The notes: generated by a model from the letters alone, not told the origin. DNA of 64,000 bases from Pseudomonas fluorescens (GCF_002837185.1 NZ_KZ477988.1:1-64000), one strand, 5' to 3'. Positions 10,400 to 23,690 are shown, counted from the first letter of the stretch. Made by a program: numbers and translations.

Positions 10400-10861
10400 A
10401 TGGATATCCGTAAAGTTAAGAAACTGATCGAACTGCTGGAAGAATCCGGTATCGACGAGCTGGAAATCAAGGAAGGCGAAGAGTCCGTACGGATCAGCCG
10501 TCACAGCAAGACCCCGGCCCAACAGTTCTACGCACCCCAGATGCAAGCACCGGCGCCAGCCGCTGCCGCCCCTGCCGCCGCCGCTCCAGCCGCAGCGCCT
10601 GCGGCCCCGGCAGCCCCGGAGCTGAACGGTTTCGTGGTCAAGTCGCCAATGGTCGGTACCTTCTACCGCACCCCGGCACCGACCTCGCCGGCCTTTGTTG
10701 AAGTGGGCAAGACCGTGAAAGTGGGCGACACCATCTGCATCGTTGAAGCGATGAAGATGATGAACCACATCACCGCCGAAAAAGCCGGCGTCATTGAATC
10801 CATCCTGGTAGAAAACGGTCAGCCGGTTGAGTACGACCAGCCGCTGTTCACCATCGTTTGA
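10400..10861 (+). CDS. accB: Acetyl-CoA carboxylase biotin carboxyl carrier protein
   Basis: This 153-residue protein carries biotin for acetyl-CoA carboxylase. It has an N-terminal helix region (1-40), an Ala/Pro linker (about 45-74) and a C-terminal biotinyl domain (77-153) with the biotin lysine K119 in VEAMKMMNH. The thumb segment of the E. coli type ([15 protein letters not shown]) is present. It is followed by accC, with the expected ATG 17 bases after the accB stop. Confidence 0.98.
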   Translation: MDIRKVKKLIELLEESGIDELEIKEGEESVRISRHSKTPAQQFYAPQMQAPAPAAAAPAAAAPAAAPAAPAAPELNGFVVKSPMVGTFYRTPAPTSPAFVEVGKTVKVGDTICIVEAMKMMNHITAEKAGVIESILVENGQPVEYDQPLFTIV

Positions 10862-10878
10862 ACCGCGGAGCACCTTCG

Positions 10879-12240
10879 ATGTTGAAACCTGCGAAGAAAC
10901 TGCAAAAAGTCCTGATCGCCAACCGCGGCGAAATCGCGCTGCGGATCCTGCGCGCCTGTAAGGAAGAGGGCATCAAGACCGTCGCTGTTTACTCGACGGC
11001 CGATACCGAATTGATGCACGTGAAACTGGCGGACGAAAGCATCTGCATCGGCCCGCCACTGGCCACCAACTCTTACCTGAAAGTCTCGAACATCATCGCG
11101 GCCGCTGAAGTGACTGGCGCTGATGGCATCCACCCGGGCTACGGCTTCCTCGCGGAAAACGCCGACTTCGCCGAACAGGTGGAGAAATCCGGGTTTGCCT
11201 TCATCGGCCCGAAAGCCGAAACCATTCGCCTGATGGGCGACAAGGTCTCGGCCAAGGACGCCATGATCGCAGCCGGCGTGCCTACCGTTCCCGGCTCCGA
11301 CGGCCCACTGCCGGAAGACGAGGAGACCGCGCTGCGCATTGGTCGCGAAGTCGGCTACCCGGTGATCATCAAGGCCGCCGGTGGCGGTGGTGGTCGCGGC
11401 ATGCGCGTGGTGCACAAGGAAGAAGACCTGATCGAGGCCGCCAAGCAGACCCGTTCCGAAGCGGGCGCCTGGTTCGGTAACCCGATGGTCTACCTGGAGA
11501 AGTACCTGACCAACCCACGTCACGTGGAAGTGCAGGTACTGTCCGACGGCCAGGGCCACGCGATCCACCTGGGTGACCGCGATTGCTCGCTGCAACGTCG
11601 CCACCAGAAGGTACTCGAAGAAGCGCCGGCACCGGGTCTGGACGAAAAGGCCCGCCAGGAAGTCCTGGCTCGCTGCGTCAAGGCGTGCATCGACATCAAC
11701 TACCGTGGCGCCGGCACCTTCGAGTTCCTCTACGAGAACGGCCGCTTCTACTTCATCGAGATGAACACTCGCGTGCAGGTAGAACACCCGGTATCGGAAA
11801 TGGTCACCGGTATCGACATCGTCAAGGAGATGCTCAGCATCGCCGCCGGCAACGTGCTGTCCTTCACCCAGGACGACGTGAAGATGCACGGCCACTCCCT
11901 GGAGTGCCGGATCAACGCCGAAGACCCGAAAACCTTTATCCCAAGCCCTGGCCTGGTCAAGCATTTCCACGCGCCCGGCGGCAACGGCGTACGTGTGGAT
12001 TCGCACCTGTACAGCGGCTACAAGGTTCCGTCCAACTACGACTCGCTGATCGGCAAGCTGATCACCTGGGGCGCGACCCGCGACGAGGCCATGGCCCGCA
12101 TGCGCAACGCCCTGGACGAAATCGTGGTCGACGGCATCAAGACCAACATCCCGCTGCATCGGGACCTGGTTCGCGATGAAGGCTTCTGCGAAGGTGGTGT
12201 GAACATTCACTACCTGGAACACAAGCTGGCCAACCAGTAA
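10879..12240 (+). CDS. accC: Biotin carboxylase subunit of acetyl-CoA carboxylase
   Basis: A 453-residue ATP-grasp enzyme that carboxylates biotin on AccB using bicarbonate and ATP. It shows [17 protein letters not shown] at the N-terminus, the glycine-rich lid [21 protein letters not shown], and the catalytic block [14 protein letters not shown] beginning at E294. I chose the ATG at 10879, preceded by GCGGAG, over an in-frame TTG at 10858 that overlaps the accB stop. An intrinsic terminator follows the stop. Confidence 0.98.
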   Translation: MLKPAKKLQKVLIANRGEIALRILRACKEEGIKTVAVYSTADTELMHVKLADESICIGPPLATNSYLKVSNIIAAAEVTGADGIHPGYGFLAENADFAEQVEKSGFAFIGPKAETIRLMGDKVSAKDAMIAAGVPTVPGSDGPLPEDEETALRIGREVGYPVIIKAAGGGGGRGMRVVHKEEDLIEAAKQTRSEAGAWFGNPMVYLEKYLTNPRHVEVQVLSDGQGHAIHLGDRDCSLQRRHQKVLEEAPAPGLDEKARQEVLARCVKACIDINYRGAGTFEFLYENGRFYFIEMNTRVQVEHPVSEMVTGIDIVKEMLSIAAGNVLSFTQDDVKMHGHSLECRINAEDPKTFIPSPGLVKHFHAPGGNGVRVDSHLYSGYKVPSNYDSLIGKLITWGATRDEAMARMRNALDEIVVDGIKTNIPLHRDLVRDEGFCEGGVNIHYLEHKLANQ

Positions 12241-12254
12241 GTGCTCCAACCACC

Positions 12255-12284
12255 AAAGCCGCCTTCGGGCGGTTTTGTTGTTTC
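12255..12284 (+). terminator. Intrinsic terminator of aroQ-accB-accC
   Basis: AAAGCCGCC-TTC-GGGCGGTTTTGTTG just after the accC stop: a GC-rich stem, a tight loop and a T-rich tail. Confidence 0.85.
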
Positions 12285-12318
12285 TGGGCCCGTATTTTTT
12301 GAATGCACACAATCCAAC

Positions 12319-12408
12319 TGTGGGAGGGGGCTTGCCCCCGATCGCGGTATGTCAGTCTCAATATCCGTAACTGATCCACCGCCATCGGGGGCAAGCCCCC
12401 TCCCACCT
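12319..12408. repeat. REPIN (inverted REP pair)
   Basis: Two inverted REP copies (TGTGGGAGGGGGCTTGCCCC and its complement) are separated by about 40 bases containing GCGGTATGTCAG and CTGATCCACCGC. It occupies most of the accC-prmA gap. The same layout recurs at 17859, 22172, 41890 and 63763. Confidence 0.88.
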
Positions 12409-12533
12409 TGTCCTGTGTACATTCTGAGCACTGCAACTCGTCAGTACTGTCGTCTTCTGCCGTTCGCTCGCGTAAACTTGCGCGCTTTCGCGGCCTACTC
12501 GCTGCACACTCATTTTTTTCAAAGGTGCCCGCC

Positions 12534-13412
12534 ATGCCTTGGCTGCAAGTCCGTCTCGCCATCAGCCCGGAACAAGCCGAAACCTACGAAGACGCCTTCC
12601 TTGAAGTCGGCGCCGTGTCGGTGACCTTCATGGACGCTGAAGACCAGCCGATCTTCGAACCGGAACTCAACACCACACCGCTGTGGTCCCACACCCATCT
12701 GCTGGCCCTGTTCGAAGACGGTACCGAGGCCGCCAGCGTCCTGGCCCACCTGGAACTGCTGACCGGCGGCCCGCTGCCCGAGCATCACAGCGAAGTGATC
12801 GAAGACCAGGATTGGGAGCGCAGCTGGATGGATAACTTCCAGCCCATGCGCTTCGGCCAGCGCCTGTGGATCGTGCCGAGCTGGCACGCCGCCCCCGAGC
12901 CCGATGCCGTCAATCTGCTGCTGGACCCGGGCCTGGCGTTCGGCACCGGCACTCACCCCACCACCGCGCTGTGCCTGGAATGGCTGGACGGCCAGGACCT
13001 GACCGACTGCAACGTGCTCGATTTCGGCTGCGGCTCGGGGATCCTCGCCATTGCCGCCCTGCTGCTGGGCGCCAGGGAAGCCGTGGGCACCGATATCGAT
13101 GTGCAAGCGCTGGAAGCGTCTCGCGATAACGCCGGGCGCAACCACATCCCTGAAGCCAAGTTCCCACTCTATCTGCCTGAAGACCTGCCCCAGGTGCAGG
13201 CCGATGTGCTGGTTGCCAATATTCTCGCCGGGCCGCTGGTTTCACTGGCGCCGCAGTTGTCGGGCCTGGTCCGGCCGGGCGGGCGCCTGGCGCTGTCGGG
13301 CATCCTCGCCGAGCAGGGTGAAGAGGTCGCTGCCGCCTACGCCAGGGATTTCGAGCTGGACCCCATCGCCAACCGTGACGGTTGGGTACGCATCAGTGGG
13401 CGTCGGCGCTAG
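12534..13412 (+). CDS. prmA: Ribosomal protein L11 methyltransferase
   Basis: The 292-residue product has an N-terminal L11-recognition domain ([16 protein letters not shown]) and a C-terminal SAM methyltransferase domain with [16 protein letters not shown] and the binding loop [25 protein letters not shown] completes the family signature. PrmA trimethylates several lysines and the N-terminus of L11. I placed the start at the ATG at 12534; the reading frame extends upstream to 12408, but that part is REP and leader sequence. A short gap of 30 bases separates it from the zinc-ribbon gene. Confidence 0.96.
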   Translation: MPWLQVRLAISPEQAETYEDAFLEVGAVSVTFMDAEDQPIFEPELNTTPLWSHTHLLALFEDGTEAASVLAHLELLTGGPLPEHHSEVIEDQDWERSWMDNFQPMRFGQRLWIVPSWHAAPEPDAVNLLLDPGLAFGTGTHPTTALCLEWLDGQDLTDCNVLDFGCGSGILAIAALLLGAREAVGTDIDVQALEASRDNAGRNHIPEAKFPLYLPEDLPQVQADVLVANILAGPLVSLAPQLSGLVRPGGRLALSGILAEQGEEVAAAYARDFELDPIANRDGWVRISGRRR

Positions 13413-13442
13413 AATGAGCGCTTGTCTGAATCGGATGGCCGC

Positions 13443-14648
13443 ATGACCGACAGTTTCGTCACCCAGTGCCCGCATTGCCAGTCGCGCTTTCGCGTCAACC
13501 ACGCTCAGTTGAGCGTGGCCCGCGGCGTGGTGCGCTGCGGCTCGTGCCTGCAAGTGTTCAACGCCGCTCGCCAGTTGCTGGAGCAACGGGCGCAAACGCA
13601 ACCTGACCACGCCCCTGCACTTGAGGCTGCCACCGAGGCACCACGCGCCATCAGCCAAAAGCAGTGGAGCGCCGAAGAACTGGACCTGGACAACCTGGAC
13701 CTGGACGAAGAACTGGCCAAACTCGAGCGCCGCGAGATTCAGCACACCCAGCCCGTCGGCGCCGAACGCCGCCAGCCGGGGGCCGACCGTCGACACAAGG
13801 ACGACGCCCTCAGCGCCAGCCGCGATACGGTCAAGGCCGAGGAAGAAAAATGGGCCGCCAGTTTATTCAGTGAGCCGCTGCAAGCGCGCGACCCGTCCGC
13901 TGAAGCAGAACCGAGCGCCCGCACCGAACCGTCCATGTCCTTTCACCCGGACGATATCGACGACGAGCCGCCACTGCGCGAGGCCCCGCACGACGACGAT
14001 GATTCAGACCCACCGTTCACGCCCCTGACCCCAGCGGCAGACGCAACCGATGACCGTGCGCAATCGCGGCGCAAGCGAGCCCGCGCCGAGTCCGGCGCCC
14101 ACGACGACCTGTTCCAGGACCTGGAAGACGACCCGCTGCACCTGTATGCGCAGAAGCGCCCTTCCGGCTGGGGCCGCCGCCTGATCTGGATCGTGCTGGT
14201 GGTGCTCGCTGCCGCCGGCCTGGCAGGCCAGTACATCGCCTACCAATTCGACGAACTGGCCCGCCAGGACGCCTACCGCCCGTGGTTCCAGCAACTGTGC
14301 CCGACCCTGGGCTGCACCGTGCCATCGCGGGTCGACATCGCCCATATCAAGAGCAGCAACCTGGTGGTGCGCAGCCACCCGGAGTTCGCCGGGGCCCTGG
14401 TGGTGGATGCGATCATCTACAATCGCGCAACCTTCTCCCAGCCCTTCCCGCTGCTGGAACTGCGTTTTGCCGACCTGAACGGCGGCCTGATCGCCAGTCG
14501 ACGCTTCAAGCCCGCCGAATACCTCAGCGGCGAATTGGCCGGAGTCAGCGAAATGCCGTCGCAGGTACCGATCCACATCTCCCTGGACATCCTCGACCCA
14601 GGCAACAAAGCCGTGAATTACAGCCTGAGCTTCCATTCGCCCGAATGA
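13443..14648 (+). CDS. Zinc-ribbon DUF3426 membrane protein
   Basis: About 401 residues. The N-terminus is an MJ0042-type zinc ribbon (CPHCQSRF, then CGSCLQVF, residues about 8-35). A long acidic, low-complexity and probably disordered stretch (about 50-235) follows, with repeated LDLDNLDLDEELAKLE-like acidic runs. One membrane helix (about 241-262, LIWIVLVVLAAAGLAGQYIA) leads into the C-terminal DUF3426 domain. The gene sits between prmA and dusB, as in other pseudomonads. The family is conserved but has no assigned function. Confidence 0.88.
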   Translation: MTDSFVTQCPHCQSRFRVNHAQLSVARGVVRCGSCLQVFNAARQLLEQRAQTQPDHAPALEAATEAPRAISQKQWSAEELDLDNLDLDEELAKLERREIQHTQPVGAERRQPGADRRHKDDALSASRDTVKAEEEKWAASLFSEPLQARDPSAEAEPSARTEPSMSFHPDDIDDEPPLREAPHDDDDSDPPFTPLTPAADATDDRAQSRRKRARAESGAHDDLFQDLEDDPLHLYAQKRPSGWGRRLIWIVLVVLAAAGLAGQYIAYQFDELARQDAYRPWFQQLCPTLGCTVPSRVDIAHIKSSNLVVRSHPEFAGALVVDAIIYNRATFSQPFPLLELRFADLNGGLIASRRFKPAEYLSGELAGVSEMPSQVPIHISLDILDPGNKAVNYSLSFHSPE

Positions 14649-14833
14649 AGCCACGCCGCAGCCGTGGTTTGAAGGCGGATTATTGACTGCACCGACGTCA
14701 ACCAAACCGATGGCGATAAAAAAATAACTGTTCAGATTTTATCCAATTCAGCCTTTATCCAGTCATCGAGAGCGGGTATCATGCCAACCCTTTTTCGAAC
14801 TCTAATGATCCGGCCCCACAACAGGGAAGTCCT

Positions 14834-15847
14834 ATGTCGGCGGTACGCATCGGCCCATATACATTGCACAACGGCTTGATCCTCGCCCCGATGGCGGGGG
14901 TCACTGACCAGCCCTTTCGTCAGCTCTGCAAACGTTTGGGCGCGGGTCTAGTAGTCTCTGAAATGGTCACCAGCGACATGAGTTTGTGGAACACCCGCAA
15001 GTCGCGGTTGCGCATGATCCACGAAGGTGATCCCGAGCCGCGCTCGGTGCAGATCGCCGGGGGTGATGCGCAGATGCTGGCGGATGCGGCCAGGGCCAAT
15101 GTGGAGCTGGGCGCGCAGATCATTGATATCAACATGGGCTGCCCGGCCAAGAAAGTTTGCAACAAGGCCGCGGGTTCCGCCTTGTTGAAAGATGAGCAGT
15201 TGGTTGCCGAGATCCTGCAGGCCGTTGTCGCCGCAGTCGATGTGCCAGTGACCCTGAAGATTCGTACCGGTTGGGACCGGGACAACAAGAATGGCCTGAC
15301 GGTGGCGAAGATCGCCGAACAGGCGGGTATTGCAGCGCTGGCGGTGCATGGCCGCACCCGCGCCGACCTTTATACCGGGGAAGCCGAGTACGACACTGTT
15401 GCCGCGATCAAGCAGGCGGTGTCAATGCCGGTGTTTGCCAATGGCGATATCGATTCAGCCGAGAAAGCCCGGCGCGTGCTGCACGCAACCGGTGCCGATG
15501 GCTTGTTGATCGGCCGGGCCGCCCAGGGGCGGCCATGGATTTTCCGTGAAATCGAGCATTTCCTGCGTACCGGCGACGTGTTGCCGGCACCGGGACTGAC
15601 CGAGGTGGAACATATTCTGCTGGAGCATCTGGCCGCCCTGCACGCCTTCTATGGGGATGTGATGGGCGTACGTATTGCTCGCAAGCATGTCGGCTGGTAC
15701 CTCGCCACCTTGCCGGGCGCCAAGGAATTGCGCGCTCAGTTCAATCGTTTGGATGAAACGCAGGCACAGGTCGCCACCGTTCGTGAATTCTTCGCCGAAC
15801 GTGACAAGAGCCTGGAAACAGGGGATGGAGAGGGGGTGGCCGCATGA
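14834..15847 (+). CDS. dusB: tRNA-dihydrouridine synthase B
   Basis: A 337-residue FMN enzyme reducing specific uridines in tRNA. Visible are [16 protein letters not shown], the catalytic cysteine in [31 protein letters not shown] and the FMN-binding NGDI and [16 protein letters not shown]. The ATG follows CAGGGAAG. The stop overlaps the fis start (ATGA), the classic dusB-fis operon. The 185-bp AT-rich gap upstream (14649-14833), with an A-tract and TTTATCC repeats, is where the growth-phase-controlled promoter should be. Confidence 0.97.
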   Translation: MSAVRIGPYTLHNGLILAPMAGVTDQPFRQLCKRLGAGLVVSEMVTSDMSLWNTRKSRLRMIHEGDPEPRSVQIAGGDAQMLADAARANVELGAQIIDINMGCPAKKVCNKAAGSALLKDEQLVAEILQAVVAAVDVPVTLKIRTGWDRDNKNGLTVAKIAEQAGIAALAVHGRTRADLYTGEAEYDTVAAIKQAVSMPVFANGDIDSAEKARRVLHATGADGLLIGRAAQGRPWIFREIEHFLRTGDVLPAPGLTEVEHILLEHLAALHAFYGDVMGVRIARKHVGWYLATLPGAKELRAQFNRLDETQAQVATVREFFAERDKSLETGDGEGVAA

Positions 15848-16164
15848 CCATGATGACCGAGACTTTAGTGAGTGGAACAGCACCCGTGAGCGACAACGTC
15901 AATTTGAAACAGCACCTCAACACGCCGAGCGAAGAAGGCCAGACCCTTCGCGGGAGTGTCGAGAAGGCGCTGCACAATTATTTCGCCCACCTCGAGGGTG
16001 CTTCCGTCACGGACGTGTACAACCTGGTGCTCTCCGAAGTCGAGGCGCCCTTGCTCGAAAGCGTGATGAACTACGTCAAGGGCAACCAGACCAAAGCCAG
16101 TGAGCTGCTGGGCCTCAATCGTGGCACCTTGCGCAAAAAGCTCAAGCAGTACGATTTGCTGTAA
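15844..16164 (+). CDS. fis: DNA-binding protein Fis
   Basis: 106 residues, with the Fis C-terminal helix-turn-helix ([20 protein letters not shown], about 80-99) and the dimerisation region [19 protein letters not shown]. Fis bends DNA and controls rRNA, tRNA and growth-phase genes. It overlaps dusB by four bases. An intrinsic terminator follows within 20 bases, so the operon ends here. Confidence 0.97.
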   Translation: MTMMTETLVSGTAPVSDNVNLKQHLNTPSEEGQTLRGSVEKALHNYFAHLEGASVTDVYNLVLSEVEAPLLESVMNYVKGNQTKASELLGLNRGTLRKKLKQYDLL

Positions 16165-16181
16165 GCATTCAATCAAACCAG

Positions 16182-16215
16182 AAAGGCGCCCGCGTAAAAC
16201 CGGTCGCCTTTTTTG
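16182..16215 (+). terminator. Intrinsic terminator of dusB-fis
   Basis: AAAGGCG (16182-16188) pairs with CGCCTTT (16205-16211), followed by a T run. It sits between fis and purH. Confidence 0.85.
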
Positions 16216-16245
16216 CTGACTCCTTTGCTTTTGATGGAAATTGAG

Positions 16246-17853
16246 ATGACCGACCAGACTACCCGCCTGCCGATCCGCCGCGCCTTGATCAGTGTTTCCG
16301 ACAAGACCGGGATCCTCGAATTTGCCCGGGAGCTGGAAGCCCTGGGCGTGGAAATCCTCTCCACGGGCGGGACCTTCAAACTGCTGCAGGACAACGGCGT
16401 GGCCGCAGTAGAAGTCGCGGACTACACCGGTTTCGCGGAAATGATGGACGGTCGGGTCAAAACCCTGCACCCGAAAATTCACGGCGGCATTCTCGGCCGT
16501 CGCGGCATCGACGACGCCATCATGACCGAGCACGGCATCAAGCCGATCGACCTGGTGGCCGTCAACCTCTACCCGTTCGAAGCCACCATCAACAAGCCGG
16601 GCTGCGACCTGCCGACCGCTATCGAAAACATCGATATCGGCGGCCCGACCATGGTGCGCTCGGCGGCCAAGAACCACAAAGACGTGGCCATCGTGGTGAA
16701 CGCCAGCGATTACGCCAACGTGCTCGAAAGCCTGAAAGCCGGTGGCCTGACCTACGCCCAGCGTTTCGACCTGATGCTCAAGGCGTTCGAACACACCGCC
16801 GCCTACGACGGCATGATCGCCAACTACATGGGCACCGTGAACCAAGCGGCCCAAACCTTGAGCACAGAAGGCCGCAGCCAGTTCCCGCGCACCTTCAACA
16901 GCCAGTTCATCAAGGCCCAGGAAATGCGCTACGGCGAGAACCCGCACCAGAGCGCGGCGTTCTACGTGGAGGCAAACCCGGCCGAAGTCGGCATTGCCAC
17001 CGCGACCCAGCTGCAAGGCAAAGAGCTGTCCTACAACAACGTGGCCGACACCGACGCCGCGCTGGAATGCGTGAAGAGCTTCGTCAAACCGGCCTGCGTC
17101 ATCGTCAAGCACGCCAACCCGTGCGGCGTGGCCGTGAGCCCGGACGCTGAAGGCGGGATCCGCCAGGCCTACGAACTGGCCTACGCCACCGACACCGAAT
17201 CGGCGTTCGGCGGCATCATTGCCTTCAACCGTGAATTGGATGCCGAGACCGCCAAGGCGATTGTCGAGCGCCAGTTCGTCGAAGTGATCATCGCGCCAAG
17301 CGTCAGCGAAGAGGCACGCGCCATCGTCGCGGCCAAAGCCAACGTGCGCCTGCTGGCCTGCGGTGAATGGTCGGCTGACCGCGCCGCTGCCTGGGACTAC
17401 AAGCGCGTCAATGGCGGCCTGCTGGTACAGAGCCGTGACATCGGCATGATCGGCAGCCAGGACCTGAAAGTGGTGACCAAGCGCGCACCGACCGAGCAAG
17501 AGATCAACGACCTGATCTTCGCCTGGAAAGTGGCCAAGTACGTCAAATCCAACGCCATCGTCTACGCCAAGAACCGCCAGACCATCGGTGTCGGCGCCGG
17601 CCAGATGAGCCGTGTGAACTCGGCGCGTATCGCCGCGATCAAGGCTGAACACGCCGGCTTGCAGGTGGTGGGTTCGGTGATGGCTTCCGATGCGTTCTTC
17701 CCGTTCCGTGATGGCCTGGACAATGCCGCGAAAGCCGGCGTGACCGCCGTGATCCAACCGGGTGGTTCGATGCGTGATGCTGAAGTCATCGCCGCCGCTG
17801 ATGAAGCCGGTATTGCGATGGTGTTCACCGGCATGCGCCACTTCCGCCACTGA
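16246..17853 (+). CDS. purH: Bifunctional AICAR transformylase / IMP cyclohydrolase
   Basis: The 535-residue enzyme catalyses the last two steps of IMP synthesis. The N-terminal MGS-like cyclohydrolase domain (about 1-140; [32 protein letters not shown]) is followed by the formyltransferase domain with KHANPCGVA and [11 protein letters not shown] chose the ATG at 16246 ([10 protein letters not shown]) because the longer frame runs back into the fis terminator. A REPIN separates it from purD. Confidence 0.97.
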   Translation: MTDQTTRLPIRRALISVSDKTGILEFARELEALGVEILSTGGTFKLLQDNGVAAVEVADYTGFAEMMDGRVKTLHPKIHGGILGRRGIDDAIMTEHGIKPIDLVAVNLYPFEATINKPGCDLPTAIENIDIGGPTMVRSAAKNHKDVAIVVNASDYANVLESLKAGGLTYAQRFDLMLKAFEHTAAYDGMIANYMGTVNQAAQTLSTEGRSQFPRTFNSQFIKAQEMRYGENPHQSAAFYVEANPAEVGIATATQLQGKELSYNNVADTDAALECVKSFVKPACVIVKHANPCGVAVSPDAEGGIRQAYELAYATDTESAFGGIIAFNRELDAETAKAIVERQFVEVIIAPSVSEEARAIVAAKANVRLLACGEWSADRAAAWDYKRVNGGLLVQSRDIGMIGSQDLKVVTKRAPTEQEINDLIFAWKVAKYVKSNAIVYAKNRQTIGVGAGQMSRVNSARIAAIKAEHAGLQVVGSVMASDAFFPFRDGLDNAAKAGVTAVIQPGGSMRDAEVIAAADEAGIAMVFTGMRHFRH

Positions 17854-17858
17854 TCCAA

Positions 17859-17949
17859 ATGTGGGAGGGGGCTTGCCCCCGATGACAGTGTGCCAGGCAA
17901 CTGATCCTTATCTGACACACCGCAATCGGGGGCAAGCCCCCTCCCACAT
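17859..17949. repeat. REPIN (inverted REP pair)
   Basis: Inverted REP copies with a spacer containing GTGTGCCAG and CTGACACACCGCAATC. It lies between purH and purD. Confidence 0.9.
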
Positions 17950-17990
17950 AAAGCGTTCCTGCGACGCCTACAGAATTTGAGGTTTTTGAA

Positions 17991-19283
17991 ATGAATGTTT
18001 TGATCATTGGCAGCGGTGGCCGCGAACACGCCCTGGCCTGGAAAGTTGCCCAGGACCCACGTGTCCAGAAAGTCTTCGTTGCGCCCGGCAACGCCGGTAC
18101 CGCCACTGAAGCCAAGTGCGAAAACGTCGCCATCGACGTGCTGGCGCTCGAGCAACTGGCGGACTTTGCCGAAAAGAACGTCTCCCTGACCATCGTCGGC
18201 CCGGAAGTGCCGCTGGTGGCTGGCGTCGTCGACCTGTTCCGCAGCCGTGGCCTGGATTGCTTTGGCCCGACCGCCGGCGCCGCTCAACTGGAAGGCTCGA
18301 AAGCCTTCACCAAGGACTTCCTGGCGCGCCACAAGATCCCGACCGCCGACTACCAGAACTTCACCGAGATCGAGCCGGCCCTGGCTTACCTGCGTGAAAA
18401 AGGTGCGCCGATCGTGATCAAGGCCGACGGCCTGGCTGCCGGTAAAGGCGTGATCGTCGCCATGACCCTGCAGGAAGCCGAGGACGCCGTGCGCGACATG
18501 CTCGCCGGCAACGCCTTTGGGGATGCCGGTTCGCGCGTGGTCATCGAGGAATTCCTCGACGGCGAAGAAGCCAGCTTCATCGTGATGGTCGACGGCAAGA
18601 ACGTACTGCCGATGGCCACCAGTCAGGACCACAAGCGCGTCGGCAACGGCGACAGCGGCCCGAACACCGGCGGCATGGGCGCTTACTCCCCGGCGCCGGT
18701 GGTCACCCCCGAGGTGCACCAGCGCGTCATGGACCTGGTGATCTGGCCGACCGTGCGTGGCATGGCCGACGAAGGCAACGTCTACACCGGCTTCCTCTAT
18801 GCCGGCCTGATGATCGACAAAGCCGGCAACCCGAAAGTCATCGAGTTCAACTGCCGCTTTGGCGACCCGGAAACCCAACCGGTGATGCTGCGCCTGCAAT
18901 CAAGCCTGGTGCTGCTGGTGGAGGCCGCGCTGGCCCAGGCCCTGGACAAGGTCGAAGCACAGTGGGACCCACGCCCGAGCGTCGGCATCGTGCTCGCGGC
19001 CGGCGGTTACCCGGCCGATTACGCCAAGGGCGATGTGATTGAGGGCCTGGACGCGGCCGCTGCGCTGGAAGGCAAGGTGTTTCATGCTGGCACTGCGTTG
19101 AAGGACGGCAAGGTCGTCACCGCCGGCGGCCGCGTACTGTGCGCCACCGCGATGGGCGCCAGCGTCGACGCCGCGCAGCAGCAAGCGTACACGCTGGCTG
19201 CGAAAATCGACTGGAAAGGCTGCTTCTACCGCACCGATATCGGTTACCGCGCCATTGCCCGTGAACGCGGCGAGAACAACTGA
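17991..19283 (+). CDS. purD: Phosphoribosylamine-glycine ligase
   Basis: The 430-residue ATP-grasp enzyme makes GAR from phosphoribosylamine and glycine. Motifs include MNVLIIGSGGREHALAWK, the KADGLAAGKGVIVA nucleotide loop, GNGDSGPNTGGMGAYSPAP and EFNCRFGDPETQ. Its place between purH and retS matches PAO1. A hairpin (AAGGGCC-TCT-GGCCCTT, 19306-19322) lies just past the stop, without a strong T tract. Confidence 0.97.
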   Translation: MNVLIIGSGGREHALAWKVAQDPRVQKVFVAPGNAGTATEAKCENVAIDVLALEQLADFAEKNVSLTIVGPEVPLVAGVVDLFRSRGLDCFGPTAGAAQLEGSKAFTKDFLARHKIPTADYQNFTEIEPALAYLREKGAPIVIKADGLAAGKGVIVAMTLQEAEDAVRDMLAGNAFGDAGSRVVIEEFLDGEEASFIVMVDGKNVLPMATSQDHKRVGNGDSGPNTGGMGAYSPAPVVTPEVHQRVMDLVIWPTVRGMADEGNVYTGFLYAGLMIDKAGNPKVIEFNCRFGDPETQPVMLRLQSSLVLLVEAALAQALDKVEAQWDPRPSVGIVLAAGGYPADYAKGDVIEGLDAAAALEGKVFHAGTALKDGKVVTAGGRVLCATAMGASVDAAQQQAYTLAAKIDWKGCFYRTDIGYRAIARERGENN

Positions 19284-19384
19284 GTAGCTATCCGTTCGGG
19301 TAGGTAAGGGCCTCTGGCCCTTGCCGTACTCATGCCGCCCCGCGCATAGTTAACCCGTGCATTCACCTACGAAGGGACTTCGCC

Positions 19385-22156
<2,772 letters not shown>

Positions 22157-22171
22157 TTGCAATGCACTCAA

Positions 22172-22263
22172 ATGAGGGAGGGGGCTTGCCCCCGATTGCG
22201 GTGTGTCAGTTACAAATAAGCTGACTGTCACACTGCTATCGGGGGCAACCCCCCTCCCACATT
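22172..22263. repeat. REPIN (inverted REP pair)
   Basis: Inverted REP copies with the GTGTGTCAG ... CTGACTGTCACA spacer. The left copy has drifted (ATGAGGGAGG). It lies between retS and the MarC-family gene. Confidence 0.88.
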
Positions 22264-22317
22264 TGATTCGCGTCGCCTGATAGACTCACTGCACTTCCAC
22301 CGCCCGCGAGTCCCCCC

Positions 22318-22914
22318 ATGCTCCACGTGTTATTCAGCGTTTACCTGAAGATGCTGGTGCTCTACAGCCCGTTCTTCGTCCTGTCCTGCTTTATCAGCCT
22401 GACTCGCGGCTATTCCAGCAAGGAGCGGCGGCGCCTGGCGTGGAAAGTCGCGTTGGCGACGCTGGTGTCGAGCGTGCTGCTGTACCTGTTCGGCCGGGTT
22501 ATTTTCAGTGTGTTCGGCATCACCGTGGACGCGTTCCGCATCGGCGCCGGCAGCGTGCTGTTTATCTCCGCCCTGGGCATGGCCCAGGGCAAATCGGCGG
22601 TGCAGACCGATAACGTGCAGCAGGACGTGACCATCGTACCGCTGACCATCCCGCTCACGGTCGGCCCCGGCACCATCGGTGCGTTGCTGGTAATGGGGGT
22701 GAGCCAGCCCCATTGGGACGACAAGCTCACCGCCATCCTCAGCATCGCCCTGGCCAGTCTCACGGTGGGTGTGGTGCTGTACCTGTCCAATCGGATCGAA
22801 CGCATTCTTGGCGACCAGGGCTTGCAGATTGTCAGTCGGTTGATGGGCTTGTTCGTGTGCGCCCTGGCCGCGCAAATTATCTTTACCGGGGTCCGTGGCT
22901 ATCTGGTGACCTAG
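22318..22914 (+). CDS. MarC family membrane protein
   Basis: 198 residues with six predicted membrane segments. It shows the MarC pattern, including VPLTIPLTVGPGTIGALLVMG and an N-terminal LYSPFFVLSCFISLT. The family was once linked to multiple antibiotic resistance, but that role was not upheld and its function is unknown. The stop codon overlaps, by four bases, the stop of the convergent gene that follows. Confidence 0.88.
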   Translation: MLHVLFSVYLKMLVLYSPFFVLSCFISLTRGYSSKERRRLAWKVALATLVSSVLLYLFGRVIFSVFGITVDAFRIGAGSVLFISALGMAQGKSAVQTDNVQQDVTIVPLTIPLTVGPGTIGALLVMGVSQPHWDDKLTAILSIALASLTVGVVLYLSNRIERILGDQGLQIVSRLMGLFVCALAAQIIFTGVRGYLVT

Positions 22915-23690
22915 ATCCGGTATTTGGCAATGGCCGACTGCACGTTGTCACCGGCACTGTCGCGCATCAGCTGGATAGTCTTTTCGTTGACCACCGAGGT
23001 ATTGAGCACCAGGCAGGTCTGCCCGCTGAAGGCCTCGAACGATGAGCTGTCCCATTCAAGGAACGGCAACCCCACCTGTTTGCTCACGCCGTGGCTGCTG
23101 TAGGTCACCAATACCATCATCACTTGGCCATTGGTTTCAGCACAGGACGCCACGCCGAAGTCACCGCCTTCGTGCACGCTGCTGTTGCGCTTGAACAAAT
23201 CGAAAGAGGCCGGCTGTTGCTTCATGGCCTCCAGCGCATCGGCGGCCAGTTTCGGCAGCAGGCTGAGCAGCGGCCCCGACAGCGACATCGAGGCGAGCAT
23301 CGCGCCGATGATATTCAGCGCCGCCAGTTGCACCGTCAGTCCTTTGCCGGCGCGTGAAACGCGCTCGAAGCTTCTGCGCAACGGCAGCCAGCCGAGGCTG
23401 ACCATGACGTTGATAAATTCGTCGTACCACGCCTCAGTGCCGCGCTGCACCTTCAATACATCGCTCACGTAACGGCTGGCCAGCAGGTAGCTTTTACGGA
23501 TGTACTCGCGGTTAAGCCCGGACAGCCCCTCGGCAAAAGAAATCACCCCGTTGTTGACCACCGCCGCATTGCAGTCATCTTCGGTGTCCAGCGGTAAAGT
23601 CGCGGGCGTGCCCGGCGCACCCGGCAATTTGTAAGCGGCAATCAGCTTGCGCCGTTTTGTACTGTTGATCCTTCTGTGGTGTCGCTCCAT
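22911..23690 (-). CDS. Uncharacterised protein with a central hydrophobic segment
   Basis: About 259 residues from the ATG at 23690, which has GGAG eight bases upstream. I do not recognise the family. The N-terminus is very basic (MERHHRRINSTKRRK). A helical part follows (REYIRKSYLLASRYVSDVLK), then a hydrophobic stretch (about 122-160, LAALNIIGAMLASMSLSGPL) that could insert into a membrane. The C-terminal half looks globular. Third positions are GC-biased, so it is a real gene. The layout (charged head, amphipathic or hydrophobic centre) recalls secreted toxins, but that is a guess. It converges on and overlaps the MarC gene by CTAG. Confidence 0.75.
   Translation of the reverse strand: MERHHRRINSTKRRKLIAAYKLPGAPGTPATLPLDTEDDCNAAVVNNGVISFAEGLSGLNREYIRKSYLLASRYVSDVLKVQRGTEAWYDEFINVMVSLGWLPLRRSFERVSRAGKGLTVQLAALNIIGAMLASMSLSGPLLSLLPKLAADALEAMKQQPASFDLFKRNSSVHEGGDFGVASCAETNGQVMMVLVTYSSHGVSKQVGLPFLEWDSSSFEAFSGQTCLVLNTSVVNEKTIQLMRDSAGDNVQSAIAKYRI

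Noticed and set aside
10819..12312. 497-codon frame antisense to accC
   Set aside because: Shadow of a clearly identified gene.
12319..12408. Inverted repeats considered as a CRISPR array or phage attachment site
   Set aside because: They are pairs of inverted REP sequences scattered in many gaps, without regular spacing or unique spacers, and without cas or integrase genes.
12408..12533. Upstream extension of prmA
   Set aside because: PrmA homologues begin at the ATG at 12534; the extension covers leader sequence with no family similarity.
15865..17850. 661-codon frame antisense to fis and purH
   Set aside because: It covers two secure genes and has the same His/Val/Gly-rich shadow composition.
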